Shown one piece after another: positions 43,423 through 52,710 of a stretch of 64,000 bases of DNA. The stretch is from the NCBI GenBank assembly GCA_024695865.1, contig JAILHI010000027.1:79513-143512 (forward strand), read 5' to 3'. Each line of letters opens with the position of its first letter. The stretch's first letter is position 1. This DNA comes from Candidatus Gastranaerophilales bacterium. Its GTDB lineage: Bacteria > Cyanobacteriota > Vampirovibrionia > Gastranaerophilales > Gastranaerophilaceae. A program made the position numbers and the translations under genes. Under the pieces are notes generated by a model. It was not told the origin of the DNA. It was given only the letters and a program-made list of their open reading frames with translations, and searched no databases.

Positions 43423-46400
43423 TTATGCAACTGAGTTATTTACGCTGTCGATTGTTTCGACAATCTTTTGATAAGCGGCCTCAGCCTCACCTATAAATTT
43501 CTGTCTTGCTGCTTCTTTTGAAGAATTTTCGGGCAACTTCAAAGCCTTCATTGCGGACAAACGTTTTTCAACGGTTTCAACCAGTGTGTTCAGGCTTTCT
43601 GCAACCTGCGCACCCTGATTTGTTAATGAATTAACACCTAATTCGTGAACCTGTTGAAGTGTCGGAAGAATTTCCGCAGGATTCAACGTTTTTGCAAAAT
43701 CAGCATTCTGTGTCTTTAACAGGAAAGCTTTATATGCGTTGTAAACCTGTTTTTCATCGTCCGTTTTCTTTGCATATTCTTTATCTAAGGTCTTGATGTA
43801 GTATTTAACCGCATCTTTGTAAGTACCAAAGGATACAGAATTTTCTTTTGCAAAGGTTTCAAAACCGGCTTTTAATTCATCGATATTGCCGAAAATAGCC
43901 TTAATTGATGCACCTGCTTCATCACACATTTGGGAAATAGCCTGCGGCTTCATTGATTTATTAATCATATCAACAGCCTTTTCGGATAAGCCCGTCTGTG
44001 TGAACAATACCTGAAGTGCGGTACTGTCGTTTGTCGGGTTGGCAAGTTTATCAACGAGGAACAAGACACCTTCGTCGGAACTTAACGGAATTGTTTTTCC
44101 GTCTTTTGTTGTCAGATTGTAATTGTCAAATGCCTGTTTGGTCATTGTTTCAATACCTTTTTCGGCATTGTCAATCAAACCGTATTCAACATTTGCGATA
44201 TCTGATACTCTGACTGCTTCCGTGAGGTAATTTCTCAAGGTGTCAATTCTGTTTTCATTCGGGTTTTCAGCCTGAACTTCCTTAACAAATGCATGGAGCA
44301 ATTCTTTAGGATGTTTTGCAATATGACCCTGCGTTACGACAGAGTTAATATCCTGCGCAATCTTATCAGCCTCGGGAGAACCCGTTCTTACTGCTTTAAC
44401 GTAAGAGTTGATAAGACCGATTGTCTTTGCCTGATATTTTTCGGTAAGGTTTCCTTTGACAAAGTCCTGAATTTCTGCGTTCAAAACTGCAACGGCTTCA
44501 CCTTTTTCGGATATTTGAGCAATCTGTTCAACAGATGACTTAATAACATCCAATTCATCTGCAACCTGCAAAGCGATTTCCTGATTGTTCATAACAGATG
44601 CCTCAGGGAATGCCGCTCTTACACCGTATTTAGCGTACATAGTTTTTGCCATGTTGCCGATAAATGCGGTATTTTCAACAGGAGTAATGCCCTGTTTCAT
44701 TGAGTGATATGCCCATTCGGGTGCTTCCTGATTATCGGGGCCTGCAGAGTATATTACCTGAATTCTTGTGTTTGCAGAGAATAAATCTGTCGGAATACCC
44801 TTTTGAGCATTGATTTGTCTTGCAACATCAACTGCGGAAACATCTTTCAGTCCCAAATCTTCAGGCGTTGCATCAGCCATAAATGCGTTATATTCTTTAT
44901 TGGTCATATTCTGCAATTTTTGAAGATTTGCGAGCAATTCTTCATCTGATGACGGATTGAATTTCTTATCAACGTATTTTGTTAAGAGTTTCGCCGTTTC
45001 ACCATATTGTTTATTGAAATCGTCCAAAGATTTTATTGTCATTTTGTTGTCAACAGTGTTTGCAATAATTTCGGAAATTTGTTCCGTTAACGCAGCCGCT
45101 TTTTTCGGGTCTTTGATACCTTTAGCAAGTTTGGTTTGTACGTTTTCAATCATTGCTTCTTTAAGATTTGCAAGCGAACCGTCAAGTTTCTTTGCGGGAA
45201 CTTTCATCAGGCTGTCAAATACGCTCTGTAAATTTTTCGGAACATCTCCGTCTGCAAAAGCGGTATTAAATGCGTCCAAAATTTCATCCTGAGCATTGAT
45301 GAATACCTGTTTCGGAGCTTGTTTGCCTTTTAAGAACGGCTCTGAAATCATTTCCTTCTGAATTTCGGGCAGTTTTGACTTAACTTCTGCAATTGCATTT
45401 TCATCAAGAATGTTTGTGATGTAATCCTTCATTGTTTGCGTCGGAACAGACATTTGTAAAGCAGTTTTTTCCAAAAGGAATTTGACGTTTTTGTCTTTGA
45501 TTTTGTCCAAATCTGCTTCCGTCTGAACTTCCGCATTTTCTATTTTCTTGAGATAGGATTCGCTCAATTTTGACATCATTTCGCTTGCGTTATCCATCGT
45601 TGCCATATCAACGGCAGGTGCTTTTCTGAGCATTTCTTCAAATTCGGCAACTTTTTCTTCTTCCTGTCCGATATCCATGATGTCATTGATGACACCGTCG
45701 AGTTTCTTTTCGGCTTCGGGATTTTCGCCCGCAAGTCTTACCGCAGTCCAAAGTCTGAATTTAGAACCGTCACCGGTAACACCGACCTGATATTTTGTAT
45801 CATCAACAAAAGTACCTGTTAAAAGACGAGGGTCAAAGACATATCCGTCGGGGCCGCCGTATCCGTTGCCGTAATCGGCACGTCTTACGCCGTTTTCATC
45901 TGTCCAGACGTTTTTATCTTCTGCTCTGCCCCAAGTGTTATCATGCCATAACACGTCTTTCATAACAGTTTCTTTTGTTTCGGGGTCAATTACGGGAACC
46001 TGTGAAACTTCTGCAACGTATTGTGCGTGACCAGAGTATTCCTTGTGTGATACGTTCGTTGAAGATGTACCCGAACCCAGACCACTCTTGATATGTTCTA
46101 CGACTTTGTCGGTATCTTCTTCGTTGTAATAGTGTTTACCCGTAATCATTTCAAGAACTTTGATACTCTGGTTGTCGAACAAACCGCTTTCGCCTTCGCC
46201 GCCTACCCAAAGGTGACCCGTCAATCTTCCTGCTTCTGCATATAAAGCATTCAATTGAGGTTCCAAAGCCTTATTCATTGCCTGTGAATTAACTTTTGAA
46301 TAAGTCTTCCAAGCGGGGAGTTTAGCCTCGATTTTTGCGTAAGTTTCCTTTTCTTCTGGAGTAAATTTGTAAACAGAATCCGGAACCGTCGGTTTTTTAA

Positions 46401-48780
46401 CACTCGGGTCAACAATTCTGTTATCGCTTTCTGCTTTTACTTCCGCAACCTTGTCGAATTTTGCCTGCATATCCTGCAAGGTCTTTTCGGAAACGATTTC
46501 GCCCGTTGCTTCCAAAACATTCAGAACAACATCTTTTCTTGAAGGCAGACCGAATTGTTTTTCAATTTGAGCCTGTTTGTTTGCAGCCGATTGAATTTGT
46601 TTGCCCAAATTTGCAATCTTCTTGTCTGCATTATTTCCGAATACCGCTGTCAGCTGTTCCTGTGAAATAGCACCGCTGTCAACTGCATCTGCAAAGGTTT
46701 TGTACATATCTGCCGTCATTTCAATCTGGTTGTTATAACCGAGAAGATTTACGGCTTCCGCAATTTGTTTATTTGACGGATTGTCTGCCAAAGAAGCCTT
46801 TACGGTTTCGATTTTCTTCAAAACCAATGCTTCATTAGGCTTAACGTGAGCATTTTCTGCGTAATTTTGCAGAGTTTCTTTATCACCCGCTTTGATTTTT
46901 TCGGATGCGCTGTCCAAGAAACTTGTAATTACGGAAACTCTGTCACCCATTTGCATTTGACCTAAAATGTTGTCTAATTTTGCAGGGATTGTAACTTCTG
47001 TTTCTTTTAATGCCTTGTTAACCGCAACTTTTACGGAATCAGCATTTGCGTCAACACCGAATTTTTCTGCCGCATTATTTACAACTGCCTGTGAAGATAA
47101 ATTGTTGAGAATTTTTTGTGCCGAATCCTGAACAAGACCTTCTCTTACGGGAATATTTAAAGTTTTTTCGTAAGCGGATAATCTTTCGGGAACATCTAAT
47201 TCTGCCTGAACCGAACGTCTGTGGTGAGCAGCCGCCGTAAACAGATTTTTGTTGTGAGCAAATATAGCCTGCGGAGTGCTGTGCTTTTTGAGTTTATCAA
47301 GTTTTGCACTTGCATCTTCGGAAAGTTCTCTTAAACCTCTTATGCTGTCGATTTTTTCATTTAATACGGCTTCCGAAGCGTTAGGTAATTCTGATTTAAT
47401 CAACGCCGCAAGTTTTTGATTCTTTGATGCAACGGGTTCTCTGTCAATTAATTTGAACTCGGGATTTTCCGCTTTGTCTGCTTTTAAAATCTGGTGAGTC
47501 AAAGCAGATGCCTTTTCGTCGGAAACGGACGGGTCGATTTCTTTTATGGCTTTTCTGATTGCCGCATTTGATTTTACGATTTCCGTTTCAAAGCCTTTTT
47601 TGTTTTCGCCGATTTCCTTCTGAATTTTTGCGATGTCGCTGCTTCTTCTCATTGCTGTTGCAATGGCGCCGTCTTCTTTGTTAAGATATCTGAGCCAGTT
47701 TTGAGCAGGTTTGTATTCTGCGGGCAAATCATTCTTCCAGTGAGCATCTCTGAAGATTTCATAATTGTCGGGGTCAAAGGCCTGATAATGACCTTCTTTG
47801 ATTGAACCGTCACCTACTGTATCGGCAGCGTTCATCCACTGGTGAGTACCCGTATCAACAATTCTGTAACCTTTTTTCATGCCGTCTGTAAAGTCAACGT
47901 GTGCTTTTTCAATTTCAATCTTTTTGCCCGTACCGATAGCAGTTCTGTCATAGACTTCCATTGTCGGTTTGTTATCAAGTTCTGCCATCATGATTTCCAT
48001 TGCACGAACTTTGTCTTCGTAAGCAATAGTTTTACGTGCGATTGAAATTGCCGCACACATACCTGTTTGCTTTTGGCTGACATCTTTGATTGTGTAAACT
48101 TCTTCGTCAGGTCTTTTTACGATTAAATCGTTAAGCATTTCCGAAAAAGCCTGTACTTTGTGGTCTTTTAACTGCGGATGAATTTCATAATCATCACTCA
48201 GAAAATGTTTCATTAAACCGAGACATTTAACTTTGTCGTCTGTATTAATTTCGGAAGAAGCAAGGAAATAATCAAGGTTTTCTCTGATTCTTGCTGATTC
48301 AAGAGTCTTTTCGGGATTATCAAGAACGTTTAACATTTCTTTTGAACCGAGAATGTCGCTTCTTAAATCAAGCATTGTTTTTTCCTGTTCGGTAAGCGGT
48401 TTATCTTCGCCGAAAATCTTTTGAAATCTTGCTTCCAAAGCCGCTTTATCTTCTTCATTCGTGCCGTTTATGGCATTTTGAATTGTATTTTTTAATATTC
48501 CGTCCCAGTCAGTGTTTTCTTTTTCACCCTGAGTTCCGTTTAATGCTTTTGCAAATTCCGAATTGTTCTGAATACCGTATTTCATTGTTTCAACGGTACC
48601 CATCAACATTTCAATGTCTTGTCTTTCACCCGTTTTTCCCAAATTATCGATAGCGGATAAAATTAAATTGCGCTTGTTGGGTAATATGGGCATATTGTTT
48701 TCTGAAAGAGATTTTAATTCGTTAATGTCTTCTCTTCTGCCCTTGAATGATGGGTTACTGAATGATGAACTTAAATTCAT
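43423..48780 (-). CDS. Giant 1785-residue protein with split papain-like cysteine protease signature
   Basis: No known family recognised. The protein is almost wholly helical, acidic and soluble, with no signal peptide or membrane segment. Only three Cys are seen (186, 242 and one near 1640). Two segments resemble clan CA (papain-like) active sites. Q236-x5-C242 in SQKQTGMCAAIS aligns with papain Q19-x5-C25 (G-x-C-x-A-x-S). H918 (SGHAQYVAEV) plus N948 (WHDNTWG) aligns with papain H159 and N175 (NSWG). The Cys and His parts are ~675 residues apart (134 in papain), so a large helical insertion is implied. The N-terminus has NPSFKGR. SD AAGGA; tandem TATAAT-like boxes upstream; own terminator. 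Confidence 0.8.
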   Translation of the reverse strand: MNLSSSFSNPSFKGRREDINELKSLSENNMPILPNKRNLILSAIDNLGKTGERQDIEMLMGTVETMKYGIQNNSEFAKALNGTQGEKENTDWDGILKNTIQNAINGTNEEDKAALEARFQKIFGEDKPLTEQEKTMLDLRSDILGSKEMLNVLDNPEKTLESARIRENLDYFLASSEINTDDKVKCLGLMKHFLSDDYEIHPQLKDHKVQAFSEMLNDLIVKRPDEEVYTIKDVSQKQTGMCAAISIARKTIAYEDKVRAMEIMMAELDNKPTMEVYDRTAIGTGKKIEIEKAHVDFTDGMKKGYRIVDTGTHQWMNAADTVGDGSIKEGHYQAFDPDNYEIFRDAHWKNDLPAEYKPAQNWLRYLNKEDGAIATAMRRSSDIAKIQKEIGENKKGFETEIVKSNAAIRKAIKEIDPSVSDEKASALTHQILKADKAENPEFKLIDREPVASKNQKLAALIKSELPNASEAVLNEKIDSIRGLRELSEDASAKLDKLKKHSTPQAIFAHNKNLFTAAAHHRRSVQAELDVPERLSAYEKTLNIPVREGLVQDSAQKILNNLSSQAVVNNAAEKFGVDANADSVKVAVNKALKETEVTIPAKLDNILGQMQMGDRVSVITSFLDSASEKIKAGDKETLQNYAENAHVKPNEALVLKKIETVKASLADNPSNKQIAEAVNLLGYNNQIEMTADMYKTFADAVDSGAISQEQLTAVFGNNADKKIANLGKQIQSAANKQAQIEKQFGLPSRKDVVLNVLEATGEIVSEKTLQDMQAKFDKVAEVKAESDNRIVDPSVKKPTVPDSVYKFTPEEKETYAKIEAKLPAWKTYSKVNSQAMNKALEPQLNALYAEAGRLTGHLWVGGEGESGLFDNQSIKVLEMITGKHYYNEEDTDKVVEHIKSGLGSGTSSTNVSHKEYSGHAQYVAEVSQVPVIDPETKETVMKDVLWHDNTWGRAEDKNVWTDENGVRRADYGNGYGGPDGYVFDPRLLTGTFVDDTKYQVGVTGDGSKFRLWTAVRLAGENPEAEKKLDGVINDIMDIGQEEEKVAEFEEMLRKAPAVDMATMDNASEMMSKLSESYLKKIENAEVQTEADLDKIKDKNVKFLLEKTALQMSVPTQTMKDYITNILDENAIAEVKSKLPEIQKEMISEPFLKGKQAPKQVFINAQDEILDAFNTAFADGDVPKNLQSVFDSLMKVPAKKLDGSLANLKEAMIENVQTKLAKGIKDPKKAAALTEQISEIIANTVDNKMTIKSLDDFNKQYGETAKLLTKYVDKKFNPSSDEELLANLQKLQNMTNKEYNAFMADATPEDLGLKDVSAVDVARQINAQKGIPTDLFSANTRIQVIYSAGPDNQEAPEWAYHSMKQGITPVENTAFIGNMAKTMYAKYGVRAAFPEASVMNNQEIALQVADELDVIKSSVEQIAQISEKGEAVAVLNAEIQDFVKGNLTEKYQAKTIGLINSYVKAVRTGSPEADKIAQDINSVVTQGHIAKHPKELLHAFVKEVQAENPNENRIDTLRNYLTEAVRVSDIANVEYGLIDNAEKGIETMTKQAFDNYNLTTKDGKTIPLSSDEGVLFLVDKLANPTNDSTALQVLFTQTGLSEKAVDMINKSMKPQAISQMCDEAGASIKAIFGNIDELKAGFETFAKENSVSFGTYKDAVKYYIKTLDKEYAKKTDDEKQVYNAYKAFLLKTQNADFAKTLNPAEILPTLQQVHELGVNSLTNQGAQVAESLNTLVETVEKRLSAMKALKLPENSSKEAARQKFIGEAEAAYQKIVETIDSVNNSVA

Positions 48781-48866
48781 TTACTTATGTCCTTATCTTA
48801 TTATATTTTTTATTTATTATATCACTATTCTTACAGGCATGACTCAAAATGCCTTAAACACAGTTA

Positions 48867-48905
48867 TCACGAAGGATTTTCCTTTTCTTTTTTAATCCTT
48901 CATGA
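48867..48905. promoter_or_regulatory. Inverted repeat in the divergent giant-gene/activase intergenic region
   Basis: TCACGAAGGATT (48867-48878) and AATCCTTCATGA (48894-48905) pair at 11 of 12 positions around a pyrimidine-rich loop. The 336-nt intergenic region (48781-49116) is otherwise very AT-rich. It holds TTGACA near 49011 with TATAAA 19 nt further on for the forward gene, and two TATAAT boxes on the reverse strand near 48810-48830 for the giant gene. Confidence 0.5.
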
Positions 48906-49116
48906 AAAAGCCTATGTTCATTGAGTTTTAAAACTTTAAAAATAATTTTTTGCTAAATTTGAAAAATTTTTAATAATTATTTTTACATTTTTTAACAAAG
49001 AAGTGTAAAATTGACACGTATTTGTTGAGTATTTTTATAAATATCAAAAAAATTTTTTTAAACTGTAAAATAATTTATTTTTTTTGTATCATATAGGTGA
49101 TGATAGGAGAAACTTC

Positions 49117-50109
49117 ATGAAAGATGTTTTTTTAGGAATAGATGTAGGTTCGGTAACAACTAAACTTGCAATGGTAGATACAGACGGCAAAACAGTTGAT
49201 TGTTATATGGTAAGAACGTCAGGTCAGCCTGTAAAAGCCGTACAAACGGGCATGAAAAATTTGTATGCGCAGGCTCAGGACGAATATAACGTAATGGGCG
49301 TAGGAACGACAGGCAGCGGAAGAAATCTGGCGGGCGCTTTGGTCGGTGCGGATATAATAAAAAACGAAATCACGGCGCATGCCGTTGCGGCAAGCACTTA
49401 TGTTCCCGATGTTCAGACCATTCTTGAAATCGGCGGACAGGACAGTAAAATTATTATTTTGCGTGACGGTATTGTAACAGACTTTGCAATGAATACCGTA
49501 TGTGCCGCAGGTACGGGAAGTTTTCTCGACCAGCAGGCTTCGAGATTAAATGTTCCTATTGAAAATTTTGGTGATGTTGCTCTTAAATCAACCTCACCTG
49601 CAAGAATTGCGGGTAGATGCGGTGTTTTTGCCGAAAGTGATTTGATTCATAAACAACAACTCGGTTATCCTCAGGAAGATTTGCTTTACGGACTCTGTCA
49701 GGCTCTTGTAAGAAACTATTTAAGTAATCTTGCATTAGGAAAAGAACTTCTTCCGACAGTTACGTTCCAGGGCGGTGTTGCAACCAACAAAGGCATGGTA
49801 AAGGCTTTTGAAGAAGCGCTCGGATTAAAAGTTACGGTTCCCGAAAACCATCAGAATATGGGTGCAATCGGTGCGGCATTACTTGCAAAAGAAAACTATG
49901 AATATACGGAACAGCCGACAAAATTCAAAGGACAGCATGTCGGTGATATGACGTTCCATTCGCAGACAAGACAGTGTAACGGCTGTTCAAATAACTGTGA
50001 AATCATTACAATTACGGAAGAAGACCCCGATAAACCGCTTAAAGAGGGTGAAAAACCGAAAATTATCGCTCGCTGGGGCGGTACCTGCGGTAAATGGGAT
50101 ATCGCATAA
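49117..50109 (+). CDS. BadF/BadG/HgdC-type acyl-CoA dehydratase activase, stand-alone
   Basis: The start is the ATG at 49117, preceded by AGGAGAAACTTC; the frame from 49084 would add 11 residues. The 330-residue ASKHA-fold ATPase shows LGIDVGSVTTKLAMVD (5-20), GVGTTGSGR, ILEIGGQDSKII, the [4Fe-4S] cysteines in NTVCAAGTGSFLDQQ and AGRCGVFAESD, and FQGGVATNKGMV. It injects an electron into a 2-hydroxyacyl-CoA dehydratase-type partner. The C-terminal CNGCSNNCEI...GGTCGKW motif is what in the large fused family precedes DUF2229, yet the gene stops here and no HgdA/B partner follows. Confidence 0.88.
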   Translation: MKDVFLGIDVGSVTTKLAMVDTDGKTVDCYMVRTSGQPVKAVQTGMKNLYAQAQDEYNVMGVGTTGSGRNLAGALVGADIIKNEITAHAVAASTYVPDVQTILEIGGQDSKIIILRDGIVTDFAMNTVCAAGTGSFLDQQASRLNVPIENFGDVALKSTSPARIAGRCGVFAESDLIHKQQLGYPQEDLLYGLCQALVRNYLSNLALGKELLPTVTFQGGVATNKGMVKAFEEALGLKVTVPENHQNMGAIGAALLAKENYEYTEQPTKFKGQHVGDMTFHSQTRQCNGCSNNCEIITITEEDPDKPLKEGEKPKIIARWGGTCGKWDIA

Positions 50110-50115
50110 AAATTT

Positions 50116-51126
50116 TTAAAACGTATTTTCGTATTTTTGGACTATTTCTTTCAAAAGGAAATAGTCATTTTTATCTTTTGCTTCGTTTAACTCTTTCATG
50201 ATGAGATTTGCTTTGGCTTTTGCATCCGGATTAACAAATCTGTCGGGGTGAAACTGCTTTGTTGCTTTACGATATAAAGTTCTGAACTGGTCGGATAATT
50301 CAGTTGTTTTTTTGTGGTCACGTTTTCCGCCGAGTTTTAATTTTTTGATATCGTCAATTTCCTGTTCGGAAAGTTTTTCATAGTTGTTTTTGCTCAGAAT
50401 TATATCAATTTCAAAGGTTTCAAGTTGTTCTTCCAGACATTCCTTTATTAAATTGTCTCTTTTCTTTGAGGTAATTCTGTCTTTTTCTTTAAGGTATTTG
50501 AATTCCTCTACCATAGTCAAAACGCTGAAATTGTTTTTCTGCAAAATCGCATTGATTTCCGCAACGGTTTTTAAATCCTCGAAGGCATGCTGGATTAAAC
50601 TTTGTCTTTGGTTATGGTATTCATTATATCTTCTGCGGTATTCCAAAACTTCCTGATTTGAAAGTTCGTTGTAACCGTTTTTAATAAGTTCCTGATTAAC
50701 TTCTTCAACTTGCTGTTCATTTGCAATTCCGTTTTTTATAATGTCATCGGAAGAAATTTTTGGTGCCGCCTTTTGTTCTTCTTTCAGTTTGCTGAGGTCA
50801 AAAGTTTGTCCGCAATATCTTATTCTGCTCAAAACGTCTTCGTAATCTGCACTTTCACGTGCCGACAATCTTCTGAATTTTGCATCATATAAGGCAATAT
50901 TTGCTTCGGTTCTTGAAAGCCCTTTTATCAGGCTTGATGCGATTACTCTTTCTCTGGGGTTTGAAAGCGATTTTGTTCCGTTAATCATAACGTCATAACA
51001 ATCTGCTTCACCGTTCTGTAATTTTTCAAAACCATGACTGATTAACACTTTATCTGCCTCAAATCTGGATAATTTTTTTTCAAGGCAATTTTGCAGCAGT
51101 TTAAGTTTTAATGTTTCTTTATTCAA
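50116..51126 (-). CDS. J-domain-like protein with five tandem ~39-residue helical repeats
   Basis: The 336-residue protein ends in a J-domain-like segment (~270-330) with the Hsp70-stimulating HPD in RKATKQFHPDRFVN. The rest is five degenerate repeats starting near residues 10, 62, 128, 170 and 222. Their consensus is L-I-x2-C-L-x3-L-x3-E-I-x-x-I-L-x-K-N-N-Y-x2-L-S-x2-E. Examples are LLQNCLEKKLSRFEADKVL and LIKECLEEQLETFEIDIIL. Repeats of this kind may be peptide- or protein-binding. I know of no family with this layout. Standard length for J proteins does not apply. The start follows TAGAGGTCAG. Confidence 0.75.
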   Translation of the reverse strand: MNKETLKLKLLQNCLEKKLSRFEADKVLISHGFEKLQNGEADCYDVMINGTKSLSNPRERVIASSLIKGLSRTEANIALYDAKFRRLSARESADYEDVLSRIRYCGQTFDLSKLKEEQKAAPKISSDDIIKNGIANEQQVEEVNQELIKNGYNELSNQEVLEYRRRYNEYHNQRQSLIQHAFEDLKTVAEINAILQKNNFSVLTMVEEFKYLKEKDRITSKKRDNLIKECLEEQLETFEIDIILSKNNYEKLSEQEIDDIKKLKLGGKRDHKKTTELSDQFRTLYRKATKQFHPDRFVNPDAKAKANLIMKELNEAKDKNDYFLLKEIVQKYENTF

Positions 51127-51256
51127 AATTCTGACCTCTATATGACGGGTATTCTTTTATTTTTATAAAGGGTTTTAAAATCAACAAAGGAGTTATTCCG
51201 AAACTAGTTTCTCATAACAGTTTTAAAGATTTATACCGTTTCCTTTATTATATACG

Positions 51257-51291
51257 AAAAAAAAAGAGGATAAAATATATCCTCTTTTTTT
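51257..51291 (-). terminator. Intrinsic terminator of the SLH gene
   Basis: AAAAAGAGGATA pairs with TATCCTCTTTTT around a short AT loop (51261-51290), with A and T runs on both sides. It lies 17 nt after the SLH stop. Confidence 0.92.
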
Positions 51292-51307
51292 TACTTCGGA
51301 AAACCGA

Positions 51308-52570
51308 TTAATTTCTGATAACCAAATCGCTGAGGAGTTCAACATAAACGGGGTCGCCAACGTGTCCCTTGTATTGAAGACCGGGTGTAAGTAAACCGGT
51401 TGCAAGACCGACACCTGCGCCGACAGGCAAGCCTACTGCAATACCTGTGCCGTATTTACCTGAACCAGCAGAAGCAGCGATACCGATACCTGAACCGACA
51501 GCCGCACCGCCGACAGTGTATGCTGCAACTTTACCAAAGGTTGCTGCTTTTGAAGGTCTCAAATCTTTAACTGTCTGTGCCGAGAAGTCAATTTGTTCGC
51601 CGTTCGGAAGAATTACTTTTGTAATTTCAATACCGACTTTTGCGTTCTGGTTAAATGCTCTTTGTTTGATTAAAGAAGAAACTCTGCCGATGAATTGTGA
51701 CTGAGCGGGAATCAGCATATTTCCTTCTTCCGTAATGATGTCTTCAACGTTGATGAATTTGATTTCTGTACCGTCAACATATCTTTTTGAAGCAAAGTTT
51801 TCAGCAAAATAAACTTTTAAAACGTTTCCTGCGAGAATAATTTTTCTGAAGTTTGTGATTTTTACTTCATTTGTTTTTGCATCGGGTGAAATATCCAAGT
51901 GGTCAATAGACATAACCTGTTCTTCAGCAACAAATTCTTTTTTAACGTTGTTGAGAGCATCACGTAATTTGTATAAAAGAACTGCACATTCTGCTCTTGT
52001 TAAGAGTTTGTTGGGAAGTAATGTGTCAGGGTCGGGGTGGTTTACATAAACGCCCATACTGACTGCTTTTGCATATCTTTCCAAAGCCCAAGCGGGAATG
52101 TCATCTTTATCGGTGAAGACGTCCAAAACATCTGTATCAATGTAATCTGTATCTTCTGTGATGTGGCTTATGATAGATTCAACTTCGGACTTTGAAATAT
52201 TGTTAAGAGGTCTGAAGGTTCCGTCGCCGTATCCGTAAATTAAGCCCAAAGCCTGAGATTTTAAAATATCGGAATATGCGTAAAAATCTTCGGGAACATC
52301 AGTAAATACGTTTTCAACGTATCCTGCGTTATCTCTGTGTCCGAGTAATCTCAATAAAGTTTGTGTAAAATCGGCTCTTGTCATAACTTCATCAGGATGG
52401 AAATAACCGTCTGAAGTTACGCCCATAACACCGCCGTTAATTACGGTAACAATTTCTTGAACTGCCCAATGATCTTCATTGACATCTGCCAATCTTATTA
52501 ATGCATTTGCAGATAAATTTGTCGTAAACATAAAGATTATTGCTGCAAAAAATGCAAATATCTTTTTCAT
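51308..52570 (-). CDS. Secreted protein with three S-layer homology domains and a C-terminal glycine-rich segment
   Basis: The start at ATG 52570 is preferred: AGGAG lies 8 nt upstream, whereas the longer TTG start at 52576 would leave 2 nt. The 420-residue precursor has a signal peptide (cut near NLSANA). Three SLH modules follow at ~25-85, ~88-148 and ~150-210 (e.g. DVNEDHWAVQEI, FTDVPEDFYAYSDI, TRAECAVLLYKL). A beta-rich domain (~230-340; LIPAQSQFIGRV) and a hydrophobic Gly/Ala segment (~345-400) precede the tail. SLH domains bind pyruvylated cell-wall glycans, consistent with csaB in this window. Unlike cyanobacterial SLH porins, no porin barrel is seen. Confidence 0.87.
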   Translation of the reverse strand: MKKIFAFFAAIIFMFTTNLSANALIRLADVNEDHWAVQEIVTVINGGVMGVTSDGYFHPDEVMTRADFTQTLLRLLGHRDNAGYVENVFTDVPEDFYAYSDILKSQALGLIYGYGDGTFRPLNNISKSEVESIISHITEDTDYIDTDVLDVFTDKDDIPAWALERYAKAVSMGVYVNHPDPDTLLPNKLLTRAECAVLLYKLRDALNNVKKEFVAEEQVMSIDHLDISPDAKTNEVKITNFRKIILAGNVLKVYFAENFASKRYVDGTEIKFINVEDIITEEGNMLIPAQSQFIGRVSSLIKQRAFNQNAKVGIEITKVILPNGEQIDFSAQTVKDLRPSKAATFGKVAAYTVGGAAVGSGIGIAASAGSGKYGTGIAVGLPVGAGVGLATGLLTPGLQYKGHVGDPVYVELLSDLVIRN

Positions 52571-52682
52571 ATACAAGTCTCCTTATTACTTTATGTCAAA
52601 ATTATATAGTAAAGAAAAATAATAGACAAGTAAAAATTCGATATTTATTTTTGTATTTTATATTGGATGATTTTTTTATAAA

Positions 52683-52710
52683 AAATTCGGGGCTTTCGCC
52701 CCGAAAAAAC
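52683..52710 (-). terminator. Intrinsic terminator of the secreted coiled-coil gene
   Basis: TTCGGGGC (52686-52693) pairs perfectly with GCCCCGAA (52698-52705) around TTTC. On the reverse strand TTTTTTA follows the stem. Confidence 0.92.
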
